64,000 nt of DNA from Agarophyton chilense (taxonomy: Eukaryota; Rhodophyta; Florideophyceae; Gracilariales; Gracilariaceae). The position numbers and the translations under genes are program-made. This document shows positions 10,540-21,370 of the stretch, piece by piece. The DNA is taken from assembly GCA_030374765.1 (NCBI GenBank), contig JARGXX010000007.1, positions 744,001-808,000 on the forward strand. Reading direction: 5' to 3'. Within the stretch, counting starts at the first letter, position 1. Every line of letters starts with the position of its first letter. The notes below the pieces were generated by a model. It saw only the letters and a list, made by a program, of their open reading frames with translations. It was not told where the DNA came from and did no database searches.

Positions 10540-11754
10540 TCGTCACCACTACTGGCTCCTTAAACATCTCCTTCAACGGTTTTTTCTTCAAACCCATCAG
10601 CTGCACACAGAACTTACACATCTGCAAGCAGCAGTCATACCGAGACCTTCTCATGTCCTAAAACCTTCCCATTATACCTTTCGCCTTCCGCCATATATCC
10701 ATATATTCTGCCAGGGTTTCCAACGCAAAGCACGTTACTTCCTTCTCCATGTCACGGACGGTATCGCTCGATAAGTGTGTCAACCCTAGCTCCTCATACT
10801 TAACACACATGCCTTTCACATACACCAAAATAGCATCTGTCTTCCCCAGTGTCAACCCAATCTCTGCGAAACGAGGCAAAGGTCGGACGGTTCAGTCTCC
10901 AACTACACAACTCATCTTCAGAGCCCCGGCAATAGCACTGACTAATATCATCATCTTCAGATCCCTGTTCTCCAACTGCACAATCAGTCTCACCACCGAC
11001 ACCAGAGTGTCTAACTTGTCCGCAAATGACGCCTTCTTCGCGAGCTCCACCGTGTTGTTCAAAGAATTTCCATCCGCCAGAATCTCCCTCATCGTAATCA
11101 TACACCCTTCCTTACGCTTCAACCACGACACATTCAGCTTCAAGCACACCTTCTGATTGTTTCGAAGCGTCGGATTCAGGTTGTTGAGGGTGACGTGTCG
11201 ATAAAGGCCATCAATTAGCGAGCTTGACACCAACATTCGTTGTCCACCACCCATTAAATCTCCGGCCTTTCGGATTCCGACACAGCAATGCTCAAGCTAC
11301 CCACCCCTCCTAGGAATTCCGTCCTTCGTACAGACTTCATCAAGATCTGTATATGGGGTTCACAAATGCCCCTCATGGTTACTTCCGGTAGCTTAATCAG
11401 ATCGACATCGATGACCATCTTGACATATTCATAGTCGCTCACTTCAAATTTTGTCTGCACATACGTCTGGTCCACATTTTCCGACGATACCTCATCTCCG
11501 TCATCACACAGGTCATTCGTGGGCTTTGATACCTCCACGACGTCACTCTCCCAATTGTCGCCATCCAAAACTACCGCTATGAGCCCGCCTCCACTGCTTC
11601 CTGTTGCTTCAATAGCAGACGCCGTTGCTCTGCTGCTATCGGTATGGCTTCCACCAGTCCCTGAGCGTGAAACAGGAGCCTTCGTTCCCGAATTAACAGA
11701 AGCAGGCGGTTTTTTTCCCCAACACTGTGTCTCCAGCGTCTTCAACTTCTGCAC
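10540..11754 (-). pseudogene. Second protein of the inverted-repeat element, unknown
   Basis: A minus-strand frame starts MQKLKTLETQCWGKK (11754), shifts by one base near 11254 where a stop and start overlap as TAATG, then continues to about 10540 with in-frame TGA (10892-10894) and TAG (10658-10660). The N-terminal 80 residues are Ser/Thr/Gly-rich, and the middle has helical, Leu/Lys-rich sequence. Near the end is a Cys cluster (CCLQMCKFC) that could bind zinc. It lies just upstream of the dioxygenase-like gene on the same strand, so the two may belong to one transcription unit. No family is recognised; by position it is a candidate transposase or DNA-binding partner. Confidence 0.4.
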
Positions 11755-12011
11755 GCCCTCGTATCCACCCTAAGTGGGGGGCTTCGAAGGTATCAAACTA
11801 TTCTTGCCCCCGCCCGTCGCTGCGTTACTCGATGCAACGATCTATTTCCCTTGGTTCCCTTCAAAGTGACGTTTTTTGGGTTCTCATGCTTCGTCCGAGT
11901 CTTCACGTTGCCAATCGTACCCCTCTGCTTGATGGCCTCTCATCACGACTAAGTCTGAGAAGGGTTCTCAGCGCGTGGCGCTAGGCTTCGGCTGCGGCTT
12001 TGGCTTCATCG

Positions 12012-12431
12012 TCACGTTCGGGATGAGTGGGTCTCGGTAGCAAAGGTCTTCGCGGCTGTCACAGGTGGAAGGTTGCCATGAACTTCGTCTTCCAAGTGAA
12101 CAGATTCTTTTCGTCGATATTTCCCTGCGTTTTGGGCAACGAATCTGAATCGAGATAACGAAAGGGATACATCCAACCCCTTTTCGTCTGTCACGCTTGC
12201 GTTGTAGATTGCCACCAGATCCTGACTCCAACTTTGCTGCAGAGCATGACCATGGAAGTACTGCTGCAACAATATTTTTCTCGATGGGAGCTTCACCGAC
12301 ATTACCACCGCCGTACCAACCACCTTCTTCCTCCGACTCGTTCCCTGCAACAGAAGCTTCACTCGCCCTTCAGCCTCCAATGTCCAACTCACTTCACTCG
12401 CCTCTTTCGCACCGCAGCTCATTATCGCCAT
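12012..12431 (-). CDS. Hypothetical minus-strand frame, 139 codons
   Basis: An open frame with a Lys/Ser/Val-rich sequence (for example KLPSRKILLQQYFHGHALQQ) lies upstream of the second protein and on the same strand. It could be an N-terminal exon or a broken part of the same gene. No similarity is recognised, and a purine-rich strand makes chance frames likely, so support is weak. Confidence 0.2.
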   Translation of the reverse strand: MAIMSCGAKEASEVSWTLEAEGRVKLLLQGTSRRKKVVGTAVVMSVKLPSRKILLQQYFHGHALQQSWSQDLVAIYNASVTDEKGLDVSLSLSRFRFVAQNAGKYRRKESVHLEDEVHGNLPPVTAAKTFATETHSSRT

Positions 12432-14320
12432 CTCACTACGTTCCGCTTTTTAACGCTGCCTTGGTTCCTGCCGGAAGGTTTACCCATCGACTTCCGGGTT
12501 TTGCCTCACGCCACTGCGGCGCATTGTAGCACGTCAAGGCGAGCGTCAGCTGTTCAAAACACGCTAACAGTTGCGAAACACCTAGCAAGCGCAAGAATCC
12601 CTGGCTGAATTCGAAACAATAGCTTTACAGCTCTCGCCAGGCACACAGTACTCTTCCGCATGATTTCAACCCTCCTAAGCCGGCGATAGGTGCTTTCTGA
12701 AGCGTGGAGGTGGGTTACAGGTGACGTTGAGACAATCCTCGGTGGGGCTCCCAACCCCCTCGGACATTACAGGAAGTCCGATTTTGTTTACCGCCCGCTA
12801 TCTGCACTCATTCTTGCCACGCCCTGCACACCCTTTTTCCATTCCTAAGAGACTACCCTGCGTCATGGGACTGTCGCCCCGCGTTGAGTCATCGCCCTCT
12901 GTCAATTACAAAATGTCCTAGCTCGCCCGTTTCCTTTGGCTTTTCGACGGTTCTGCGGCAAATGGAAGTAGCCAGGGCATCTTGGTGGTGCGGTGGTAGT
13001 TTGAGTACTGCTTGAATAAAAGGGTCCCTCTTCTTACTGTGTACAGCTGCACAAAGCACAACCTCCGCCAGAGAAAGCGTGACAGGCGGCGGATCTACGT
13101 CTTCTGAGGTTGCTGCATCTGAGAGAGAGAGAATGGTGTGTTTGGCACTTGGTCAAAGCTGCACAAGAGGTTGAGGCGATTAAACATCCGGAAGCAAGAT
13201 GCTGGGATCTGGGGGCGTGAGGTGGAAGTGGCGCAAAAGGCAGCGAGCCAAGCGGCGAATGTTGTTTCGGCGATGAAGAGAGAGGTTGGCCTCGGCATTG
13301 GAAGAAGGGAGGAATAACTCGCGTTCTGAGAGAAGGTGCGGGGCGAAACCGCTGAAGAGTCCGCACAGTGAAATTCACCGGCGCGTGGCTTGCTCGAACG
13401 GAAAACCAGGGTCCATCAAGTTAGTGGCGAAAAGCCAGGCCGATATGGCGTTTGCGATTTGGGTGCGCCACACGTGGCACACTTGCAGCGTGCACGTCGC
13501 TTTTGTGCCATGTACGTCCAAAATAGGGCGCGCGCTGTTGTTTCGAAAGGGAACCGATGTCTGGGTATCACTGCATACGCGCAAGGCTTTTTGTGGAGGT
13601 TCAAAACGCCCGGCAACCGAGATGCTCGAACCACCACCACAACCACCACGAACCCTATCCCTCCCCTTCCCTGGACCCTCCTCCTCCCTCTCTCTCAACC
13701 ATATTCATCCTTGAGCCCCAGCTCGCCGCGCACCAAACGTTTACCGCGCTGCTCGCGCCCCTGCATACAGCCGCACCCCACCATCCCCATCCCCGCAGCC
13801 CCGCATTCCCCTCCTCCCTTCTTCCTCAGCGCTTTCACCGAGATTGCATCCAACGCTGCACGTTACGCACCCACCTTCCGAAAGCCAACCCTTCAATTCG
13901 CCATTTTGTTGGGATCCGCGCAAAGACTGCTTCCAAAATTCATTTCACTTTGCCTCAACCGTCGTCACTGTGATCCACATTCTCTCCAGTGCCCTCCAAA
14001 GGACAACACCCTTTCCCCGATCTCTTGCTGAATCCACTGGAAACGCCAACTCAGCTTTGACAACCCAGGTTTGTACCACCATCACCAAACATCATCTCCT
14101 GCCGCAACACCGTCCGCAACTAACCATAACATTGCCGTTTCCTCTCCACCACCCTTCTCAGTGCTACATACCTTCCCCGACTTCCTGCTAAATACAATGC
14201 AACACCCAGCCCCGTCTTCAGAATCAACATTTGTACAACCACAACCAAAACATCATCTGCCGCCGTTACCTCGTTTGCAACCCCGTCCGCAACTATCCCC
14301 TCTCCAATTTCACCTTCACC
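12432..14320. other. Pyrimidine-rich filler with a diverged duplication
   Basis: Several open frames exist on both strands, but their Pro/Ser/His-rich or Gly/Arg-rich composition follows the strand bias and none resembles a protein. Two diverged copies of about 150 bp can be seen at roughly 13995-14120 and 14170-14290 (shared words include TTCCCCGA, ACAACC, CAAACATCATCT and CCGCAACCCCGTCCGCAACTA). The function is unknown. Confidence 0.4.
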
Positions 14321-14450
14321 ACCGCCGCAACCCTGTCCCCAACTAACCCCCGCACCAACTCTCCCTCCACCACCGCCGCAACCCTGTCCCCAACTCACCC
14401 CCGCACCAACTTCCCCTCCTCCACCGCCGCAACCCTGTCCCCAACTAACC
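14321..14450. repeat. 51-bp tandem repeat, about 2.5 units
   Basis: Units beginning ACCGCCGCAACCCTGTCCCC start at 14321, 14372 and 14423. Read on the minus strand, the unit encodes a 17-residue Gly-rich repeat (VSWGQGCGGGGG), but no gene context supports translation. It lies inside the right part of the inverted-repeat element. Confidence 0.8.
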
Positions 14451-14914
14451 ACGCACCCGGCTTGTCGAATAATCACCAATCAGAAAGTTCTCACAGACAG
14501 TGCTAGACGAAACGAGACCTCGACCCACATCAATTCCGGACATTTTTGACAGATGTTAGTTTGTTTATATGGAATGTGCTTGCATGAAGCGAGGAATTGG
14601 GCTCTAACTTGTGTGATTTTGTGATGTCTATCTAGTTATGTAGGAATTTGAGATTGATGAAGGGTGAACTGCTGTAATGCTTGGACTGTTCTCGGAGAAT
14701 GGAGGGTTCTTCGAGTCGCGCGAAGCGCGACCCGAAGTGGAGCGCAACGATCGGGGGACGTAATGCAAAGCGGGTCACTGCATGCGAATTGGGAAGATCT
14801 CATTTCACGTGCAACGGGGACCCGTTTCGGGTCTCAGTTGCAGGATCGCCGTATTATGCACTGGACATTAGGGTCATCAGAGGACATTAAATTGAATGTC
14901 CAGGGCATTTGAAC

Positions 14915-15230
14915 GGCTCATACTAGCTACGATACCTGCGCGAAATGAATGATCATGCGCTAGATAGCGTTCAGTACTCCTTTCATTGTCGGTAGAATTC
15001 ATGGTCTAGGATTAATGAGTATCGAAATATATCTCCCAAGTTCTCTTCCATTCTTCCTAGTGTGCCGGTGTTAGTACGGATGTTTGCTAGTTTTCTAGAT
15101 TCTTCCCAAAATTCACTTGGGCTAGTATTTTTGCTCTAGATATTCTGGCATCAAAATTCTGCGAATTTTTGAATGCTACCCATAGACATTCTAGCACACA
15201 CAAACTAGAAATCTAGAACCAAATACTAGC
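14915..15230. repeat. Right subterminal GCTAG array
   Basis: About ten CTAG-centred words occur (near 14923, 14961, 15007, 15058, 15087, 15121, 15136, 15191, 15205 and 15225), mirroring the left array. The density far exceeds the interior of the element, where CTAG is scarce. Confidence 0.6.
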
Positions 15231-15249
15231 TTTCCGAAATCACAGACGG
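15222..15249 (-). repeat. Right terminal inverted repeat
   Basis: The inverted partner of 7515-7542. Read on the minus strand, it starts CCGTCTGTG and ends CGGAAAGCTAGTATT. AGTG follows at 15250-15253, matching the four bases before the left end. Confidence 0.75.
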
Positions 15250-15642
15250 AGTGCATGCCTGAAAGAACTCTCAGATATTCAAGTATGGCGGCGGAGGTGG
15301 AATGATTCCACTGGATTATATTTATCGCGCAGATTGAGCGTGCATTGCAGTTATAAACTTGACTTTTTTTTCTGCGAAGGACTGTTTAATCAGTGGCCAC
15401 AGAAAATAGAGCATCTACTTTCGTTTCCAGCTCTTCCCGGTGGTGCCAGAACAACTCTTCTCTGTGGCAACAGAACACCAAGTGAAAAACGCCTATCGTC
15501 GTACTTCCATATTACATGTCGCAGATAAAACACTACAACCTAATCTCCGCTCCATTCCTTCACTCCTGCGATCTGTAATCGATGCCTACCCGACTCCAGC
15601 AATTCTACTAAACTTCCGGCTAAGAGTATTCCTGCAAAATGC

Positions 15643-17988
15643 ATGATAGAAATGTCTTCTAACGCAAAAAACTTGGAAGGCTCATTTACCAATTCCGGCA
15701 AGCGGGTAGGACGAAAGAAAAGCTGGTGGACTGAGCAGTGCTTTAATGTTATATCGTACACAGACAACTTGAACGCCGTCCGGAAACGCCCAATGTGCCG
15801 GTGCTGCTCTTTTGAATCTGATGCATCGACAGTCAATGCAACCCAATTGTGTAGACATCTCCTTAAGTGCGATGAAACTAGCAGGCAAATAAAAAAAGAC
15901 TGGTACAGGATCCCGTTTGGGCAAGTTACTATAAGAAACTCAGATGACGTTCGATGTGCTTTGGTGTACCTACCACGCCATCGAAGAACCGCAAACGTCT
16001 AAAGATGACCGAAAGCTCAGATCCAAATCTACACTCAGATGTTGAAGAGAAGAGGGAACCCCTGTCACTCAATAATCCGGGTGAGGAGAGTTTGGATTCC
16101 TATCAGAAGCCTTTCAAGCTCAACGAGCTTCTCACCTCTTTTGTAGTCAATCACATGCTTCCCTTCTTCGTGTTAAGCAGAAGGGAGGGAGAAGATGGAT
16201 TGTATAAAATAATAAAGCTCGCGAATACTGCTTTAGCAGAACAGGTACTGACAGTCGCTAAGATGTCTGGAAAGAACCTTGACGCTTACTACGACTCGGT
16301 GCGAAGATCGCGTGAAAGGTTCTATTTGTGCTGCACTATCGCAGTGTTACTGGACGCTTATTTTCGACGGGTGGACTTATTCAAATTCAGAGAGCGTTGT
16401 AAACGTCTTGTTGTCAATTACCGGCGTGGATAAATCTCGACGCACGTTCTTTCTCCGCTCTATTTACACTGGGGCGCAGTCCTGAAACGCCTCATTCTAT
16501 GCTGAAGTTGTGGAAAGCACTATGTCGAACTACGGTAAGATGACGCGCATCTGTGCGATAACGAACGACAACACGAACTTCTGTGTGAAAGCCAAAGAAA
16601 AAATGGCTGATAAGTACAACCACCTGACTCCCTCTCAATACCAAACGCACTTAGCGAATCTTCTAATGCAGGACATCGGTGCACTGCCGTCGATAAAGGA
16701 AATTCTTCTCACCGCTTCAATTATAGTCACAGACTTGAAGATCCGTCCCAAGTTATACTTTCGTTTTAAAGAGTTGAAAGAAGCACGCAACCTCACACTG
16801 CGTAACAGTGGCTACGTTGCCTCCACACAAGCGCTGGATAGTTATGAGATGATACTACCTCCTCGTACTGCAGTTCTACCCGTCAAAATTGCTAAAACAC
16901 GGTTTTCCAGCTCTGAAAGAATGCTTAGAGCATTTATAAGAAGCGAAGAGGTGTATAAGAAGCTGTTGGAATGCTCTGCTTTTGCGTCTGCCCTGTATTG
17001 TGCTCGGATCGAGAGCAAGCGTTCGTTGTTTGAGTACTCCGTGAAGGATAATGCACTTTTTGAGAAGTGTCGTGATGTGTATCACATATTGCGGATGGTT
17101 TGCAGATACCTGCGCATATTTGACGACGACAGCTCTCTAATTTCCGAGGTGCTTCCCGCCACCCGCGAGCTGGGAGAACAACTGCAGCAGCTTCCTGTCA
17201 CGCCATTCTTTACTTTAGCGAGGAAAAATCAGGTCCAGAGGGTTTACAAATGCCGACTGGAGGGAGTTGGGGGAAGTATTTCGCTCCTCAAATCTTTGCA
17301 TTATATCGCATTCTGTCTAGACGTCCGTAGCGCCACTGAGGATGTGTCAGTGTTTCACTCTCACATACTGAAGCATATACGCTCTTTTGTGATGTCGAGT
17401 GTTTTTCCGCCCACTCATAAACTTGAGAGTACTGGTGGCGCTGATGGGGCAGTTCAACGACTTTTCGAAGACTCCAATTTCTTGAGGTTATCTTGGACTA
17501 CACAGCTGAGCGAAGCAACTACAAGAGATGTACGTCTTGCCTACCGGAATATACCAACAGTTTATTGGATGCAAAACAAAGATAGGTCTTTGCTGCGTGC
17601 GTTTGCGCTGAAGACACTATCGATAATTCCATCCTCTTCCAGCGTCGAAAGAAGTTTCAGCATGCAAGGAAGAATCAGAACACCGATCCGCAATCGTATT
17701 CATCCAGAAAAGGTGAGTAAAATGATCTTCTGCGCTTTTAATAACTCTCTCTTTATATCAAAGAAAGCATCTGCTGCGAAACCTCATCGAACGTACGCGA
17801 CTGTGACTCCAAGCACCGCAACCAACGCGAATGTCACGCTCACTGCAAATGTGTCGTACGTTGGTAGTGGGTATGTTTCTGACGAGAAAGACATTGAAGG
17901 GGAGGACGGAATGGACTGGGAGAACGTGGGCGACGAAGATTTGCAACTACCTGAAGTTTCTGAAATGATTTCTGTCTTGGATGGGTAG
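15643..17988 (+). pseudogene. hAT-family transposase, broken
   Basis: The N-terminal frame (15643-16002) has a C-x2-C...H-x4-C zinc pattern (CRCCSFES, CRHLLKC) like the BED finger of hAT transposases. The frame then shifts to 15954-16433 (FKLNELLTSFVVNHMLPFFV), and again near 16320 to a frame with TLIFDGWT. An in-frame TGA (16483-16485) precedes the longest part (16510-17988). This ends with the hAT C-terminal dimerisation domain (IPSSSSVERSFSMQGRIR, then NRIHPEKVSKMIF) and an acidic tail. Such enzymes cut and paste their own DNA with 8-bp target duplications. Inverted ends were not identified. The 15250-15642 stretch to its left holds no recognised gene. Confidence 0.85.
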
Positions 17989-18569
17989 AGGTCAATACAT
18001 TGTTTTATGCGAGCTCAGGCTTGTGGATAAATGCGTTATGTAGAGAACTAAACACGACTTCTTTGTTTTTCTTTGTTAGGCCTATACACACATAGATTTT
18101 CACGCCCCTGCATTACGCAAATAGATGAGTGTACGACTATGGTCTTTTTGCCCATTGAAATACTTGAGGTGTTGAGGTAAATCCCGTCATGTACCTTCCC
18201 CAAAAAGTACCTTGTCTCATGATCACGGCCACCACTGATGCACACTGCAAGGTACTCCAAGGAATCCAATATTGTCTAAAAGGGTTCCTACGCAAGATAA
18301 CTACTCACGCAATTTCCAAGTATGCACTACTCCCATTTCTCTCCGTCCAGCTTCACCACTTCTTCCACAGACGACGACCTCATATTGACACCCTTAGAAA
18401 GCCAGGCGTGTATCCTCGGCCTTTATTACCTGCGAATCACAAACCCCACTCTTCATTGCAGAACGGGTGCATTCAACAGCCAACAATACTGATACACTTC
18501 ACTCTCACCTGAAACGATGCGGCTTCTTGACTCCACCGATGGCGGGGGCGGACCTGCACATGGGCTTGG
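17989..18569. other. No gene recognised
   Basis: Short frames only. This stretch may contain the 3' untranslated end and right terminus of the hAT element. No inverted repeat partner was seen. Confidence 0.45.
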
Positions 18570-19424
18570 TGGCAACCTGCTTACGCGGGCGTTATCGGCG
18601 CCCAGCGGGCCCGCTTCTCGGCGAGACGACGTGCGCAGTCGTCGTCTTCGTCGCCTGCCGCAGCGGCTGCCGCCGCCGCGTATCGCAAGGCGCAGGCGCA
18701 GGAACAAGCGCAAGTGTAAGCGCAAGTGCAAGCGCAAGTGCAAGCGCAGGTGCCCAAGTCAGGCGCGGCTGTAACCCGCGTCAAGGCGTTTCCAAGTCGA
18801 GAGCAGGTGCAGGCTCTAGCGCAGGCGCAGGCGAATGTATTTATTCATGACAACATGCAAGGGGCACGACCGAACCACAATGAGGACCTGAGAAGCGTCT
18901 AGAAGGCGCTGGTCACGCTGGGGAAGCAGTAGCGTATGCGGGCGTGCATAAACAACATGGAACAGCTAAATGGACTGGCCGTGGGCTACGGTCCCGGACA
19001 ACTGGGGAACGTGGGCGCGAGCGCGTTTGCAGCGGAGATGGTGAATGGCAGGATGAGCGGGCGCATTGGGCCTGCGGGTGGCGGCAGCAGCAGCGGCAGC
19101 AGTGGCAACTGCGGCAGCGGCGGCGGCGTGGGCGTGGGGTTCTCGAATGGAATGAACACAGTGAACGAAGCGAACGCACTGGACGCGGTGAACCAGACGC
19201 GCGTGAGCTTCGACTGAACTTTAAGTGGCGCCAAAGTGGTGAGCAACAGGCGTGCGGCGATGGGTGTGGGGCGGAAGCGAACACCCAGTGGCGGCAGCGG
19301 CGGCGGCGGTGGGCCAAACGCGTCCATTGCCTATGGCGTCCATATCGGCCTGGGCAGTTCGCCGGCGCCCATGAAGCAGTCCGAAATCGACGCGCTCATC
19401 GCCATGTTCGCTTTCGACGCTTGA
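18570..19424 (+). pseudogene. Gln/Ala/Gly-rich protein remnant in GC-rich DNA
   Basis: One frame can be followed for about 285 codons with four internal stops: TAA (about 18717), TAG (about 18900), TAG (about 18930) and TGA (19215-19217). It shows a Ser then Ala run, an AQVQAQVQAQV repeat, a plausible folded stretch (ANVFIHDNMQGARPNHNEDL, ACINNMEQLNGLAVGYGPGQ), a Gly/Ser-rich linker and the end PMKQSEIDALIAMFAFDA. All four stops could come from CAA, CAG or CGA by C-to-T change. The low-complexity tracts look like a host regulatory protein rather than a transposon, but no family is recognised. Confidence 0.4.
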
Positions 19425-20682
19425 CAGAGCGATGGGGTGCACGCAACGTAAAACGCTCGGGTGAAAAGTTTTGTATACGTGGCGTGCGTCGTGCGCCCAT
19501 GCCAGCGCGAGTCGCGCGCCCAAGCCAGCGCGCGTTGTGCGCCAAAGCCAACGCGCGCCCATCTGGAAACACCGCGCTAAGCTCAACATGTGCGCGAACG
19601 TAAACGCACGCCGAAACGAAAGCCCCAGCGCACGCCCAAACCCAAGCAGAAGCCGAAGTGCAACTAAGCCGAAGCGCAAACACAATTCGAAGCGCAAGTG
19701 GAAGCGCAAGTCGAAGGGCGTGTGACACGCCGCCGCCCGCCCGTCGCCAATGTGGCCTCTGCCGCCTACGTGCCACAACCGAAAACGAAAACAAAATAAC
19801 CAAAAAGGAGACCAAAAACAACTAAAAATGAAAGAAAAAGGACAGCCGCCGCAACAAGCCGACCGCTTGGGCCCGTCACCGCCCGCCAGTGCGCTCGCTT
19901 GCGCACGTCTTTTTACCGGCCGCTGCTGCCGCTTGCACTTTCGCTTCGCCACGCCCGTCAAGCCGCGTGGGCCCTTCCTCCTGTGGACTTAAGGGCTGTT
20001 TGGTTTGTACGAGCAATTGCGATGTGTGGGCAGAAGAAGAGAAAGCTGAAAAAGTTTAGAGACGTGTGTAGATGAAGAGCAGTGCGAGGCTGGAGAGCTG
20101 AGTGGGTGAGGGATGGGTAGAAGTTTGACATCGAAGTGGTGGCGCTTCAGTAGCAGTCTGTGGTAGACTGAAGCGTGTTTAGATTTCCGAAAGCAGTGCA
20201 AAATGTAGGAACCGTTATGGTTCACAGGCATCCAGGCTGCTTTGACTTTCGAATGAGACATGGTCTCTTTCTTGAATACTCTGTTCCACATTCGCGCTCT
20301 ACAGGACGACCACGACCATCACTAAAGAATCATTGAACCAAAAAAATGGAGTGAGGATCTGAATTGGTTCGTGCAGCTCTGCTAGGACGTTCCAATCTCT
20401 GCGTTCTTTGGTCTTTCAAAGAGCCCGCAGTTTCAGAAGATGCAACAGACATTCGGGAAATGGATTAATCACAGCCATGACAGTATCCAGGTATTCTGTG
20501 GAGTGAAATGTATTTATCAACTCTCTAGAATTGAGGTGAATGTCCGTCTCGGGTGTAACTGCTCCACTTTTTTTGTCCATACATCGTCTTGTTGCAATTG
20601 GAATAACAACATAGCCATACATGATAAGTGCAATTTCCCGCAAACTTCCTGTTCGTTATCTGCATCGATAACTTGACATATT
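19425..20682. other. GC-rich low-complexity then unrecognised sequence
   Basis: 19480-19730 holds repeated words around GCGCGCCCAAGCCAGCGCGC and AAGCGCAAGT. The minus-strand frame across it (19221-19961) is Arg/Leu-rich and looks like a by-product of the composition. From 19990 to 20682 the composition changes and only short frames occur. The left flank of Copia-1 A (ATATT at 20678-20682) has no partner because that element is truncated. Confidence 0.4.
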
Positions 20683-21355
20683 TGTTGAGTATTTAGGTCG
20701 ACAGCCACTCCGACCTCCTGGGAAGCTTGAAAATAGTGGAAAACCAAAAGTGGATTTAAGCATGGGCACTTTTGGACACCCTCCGTGGAAAAACGCATAC
20801 GCGCCTCATCTCAATCTCAACGTGAAACGGCCATCTGATTGGCTACTGCAAATGCCCTCATGCAACGTGGTATGGACAAGTGTTCTGGTTCTAATGGGGC
20901 GTGTTGGTGCTTCGGCCCAAGTGGAGCGATCTGATTGGACGAGAGCGCTGAATGAGCACGGGCTATCCAGTTGGAGAGAATGTGCGATTGGGGGCTGGAT
21001 ATTGGGTTTGGCGGTAACAGCGGAATCTAGGCTGCGCGGGGCGGTTGGCATTGGCGCACAACTTTGGATGATTTTTTGAGGTTTTATTAATTATGATTTC
21101 TGTTTGAAATTGTTTTGGCGCGCAACTCTTCGTCGCACGGTGGCAAGCTGTGAGACGTGGGCGACCCGCCGACGGTCAGCACCGGCGGTGGAAGTGCGTG
21201 CATGGTAGTTATGGTTGTCAATGACACTCGCCGACGACCATAGTAAATTTTCAAGGCTGACTACCTTCATTTGTTTTTCTTCTTTTACTTTCCTTTCCTT
21301 CTCGTCTTTTTATTTCTTTTCCTTTTCCTTTTCATGACCTGCGCTCACTTTGTGA
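20683..21355 (+). repeat. 5' LTR of Copia-1 A
   Basis: 673 bp from TGTTGAG to TTTGTGA, followed at once by the primer binding site, which shows that it is a true 5' LTR. A long pyrimidine tract (about 21270-21335) precedes its 3' end. Its 5' end is the same variant as the solo LTR at 815. Confidence 0.92.
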
Positions 21356-21370
21356 GGTTGTGGGCCCAGA
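21356..21370 (+). promoter_or_regulatory. Primer binding site, half tRNA-iMet type
   Basis: GGTTGTGGGCCCAGA lies directly after the LTR. It is complementary, with one transition, to the anticodon arm of initiator tRNA-Met (CTGGGCCCATAACC) rather than to a tRNA 3' end. Drosophila copia and yeast Ty5 prime reverse transcription this way, with a cleaved tRNA half. Confidence 0.75.

Larger units (their letters stand above)
7515..15249. mobile_element. 7.7-kb DNA element with inverted repeats, unassigned family
   Basis: A 28-bp sequence at 7515-7542 recurs inverted at 15222-15249 with 25 of 28 bases matching. The four bases AGTG flank both outer ends (7511-7514 and 15250-15253), a candidate target duplication. 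Inside each end lies a dense array of GCTAG-type words. The recognisable coding sequence is on the minus strand (8815-11754), one gene carrying a dioxygenase-like HxD...H pattern. No transposase catalytic triad was recognised, so the superfamily is open. All frames are broken, so this copy is inactive. The plus strand is strongly pyrimidine-rich from about 8040 to 14470. Confidence 0.65.

Noticed and set aside
8040-14470. Many plus-strand frames over 100 codons with Pro, Ser, His and Thr runs
   Set aside because: They follow from the pyrimidine-rich strand, have no protein-like motifs, and overlap minus-strand frames with better sequence.
8815-19424. A reassigned genetic code with TAA and TAG as Gln
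   Set aside because: Stops also replace Glu, Gly, Ser and probably Asp in related copies, and TGA is common too. C-to-T decay plus other mutation explains the data.
18453-19961. Minus-strand Arg/Leu/Cys-rich frames
   Set aside because: They are by-products of GC-rich repeats such as AAGCGCAAGT on the plus strand.
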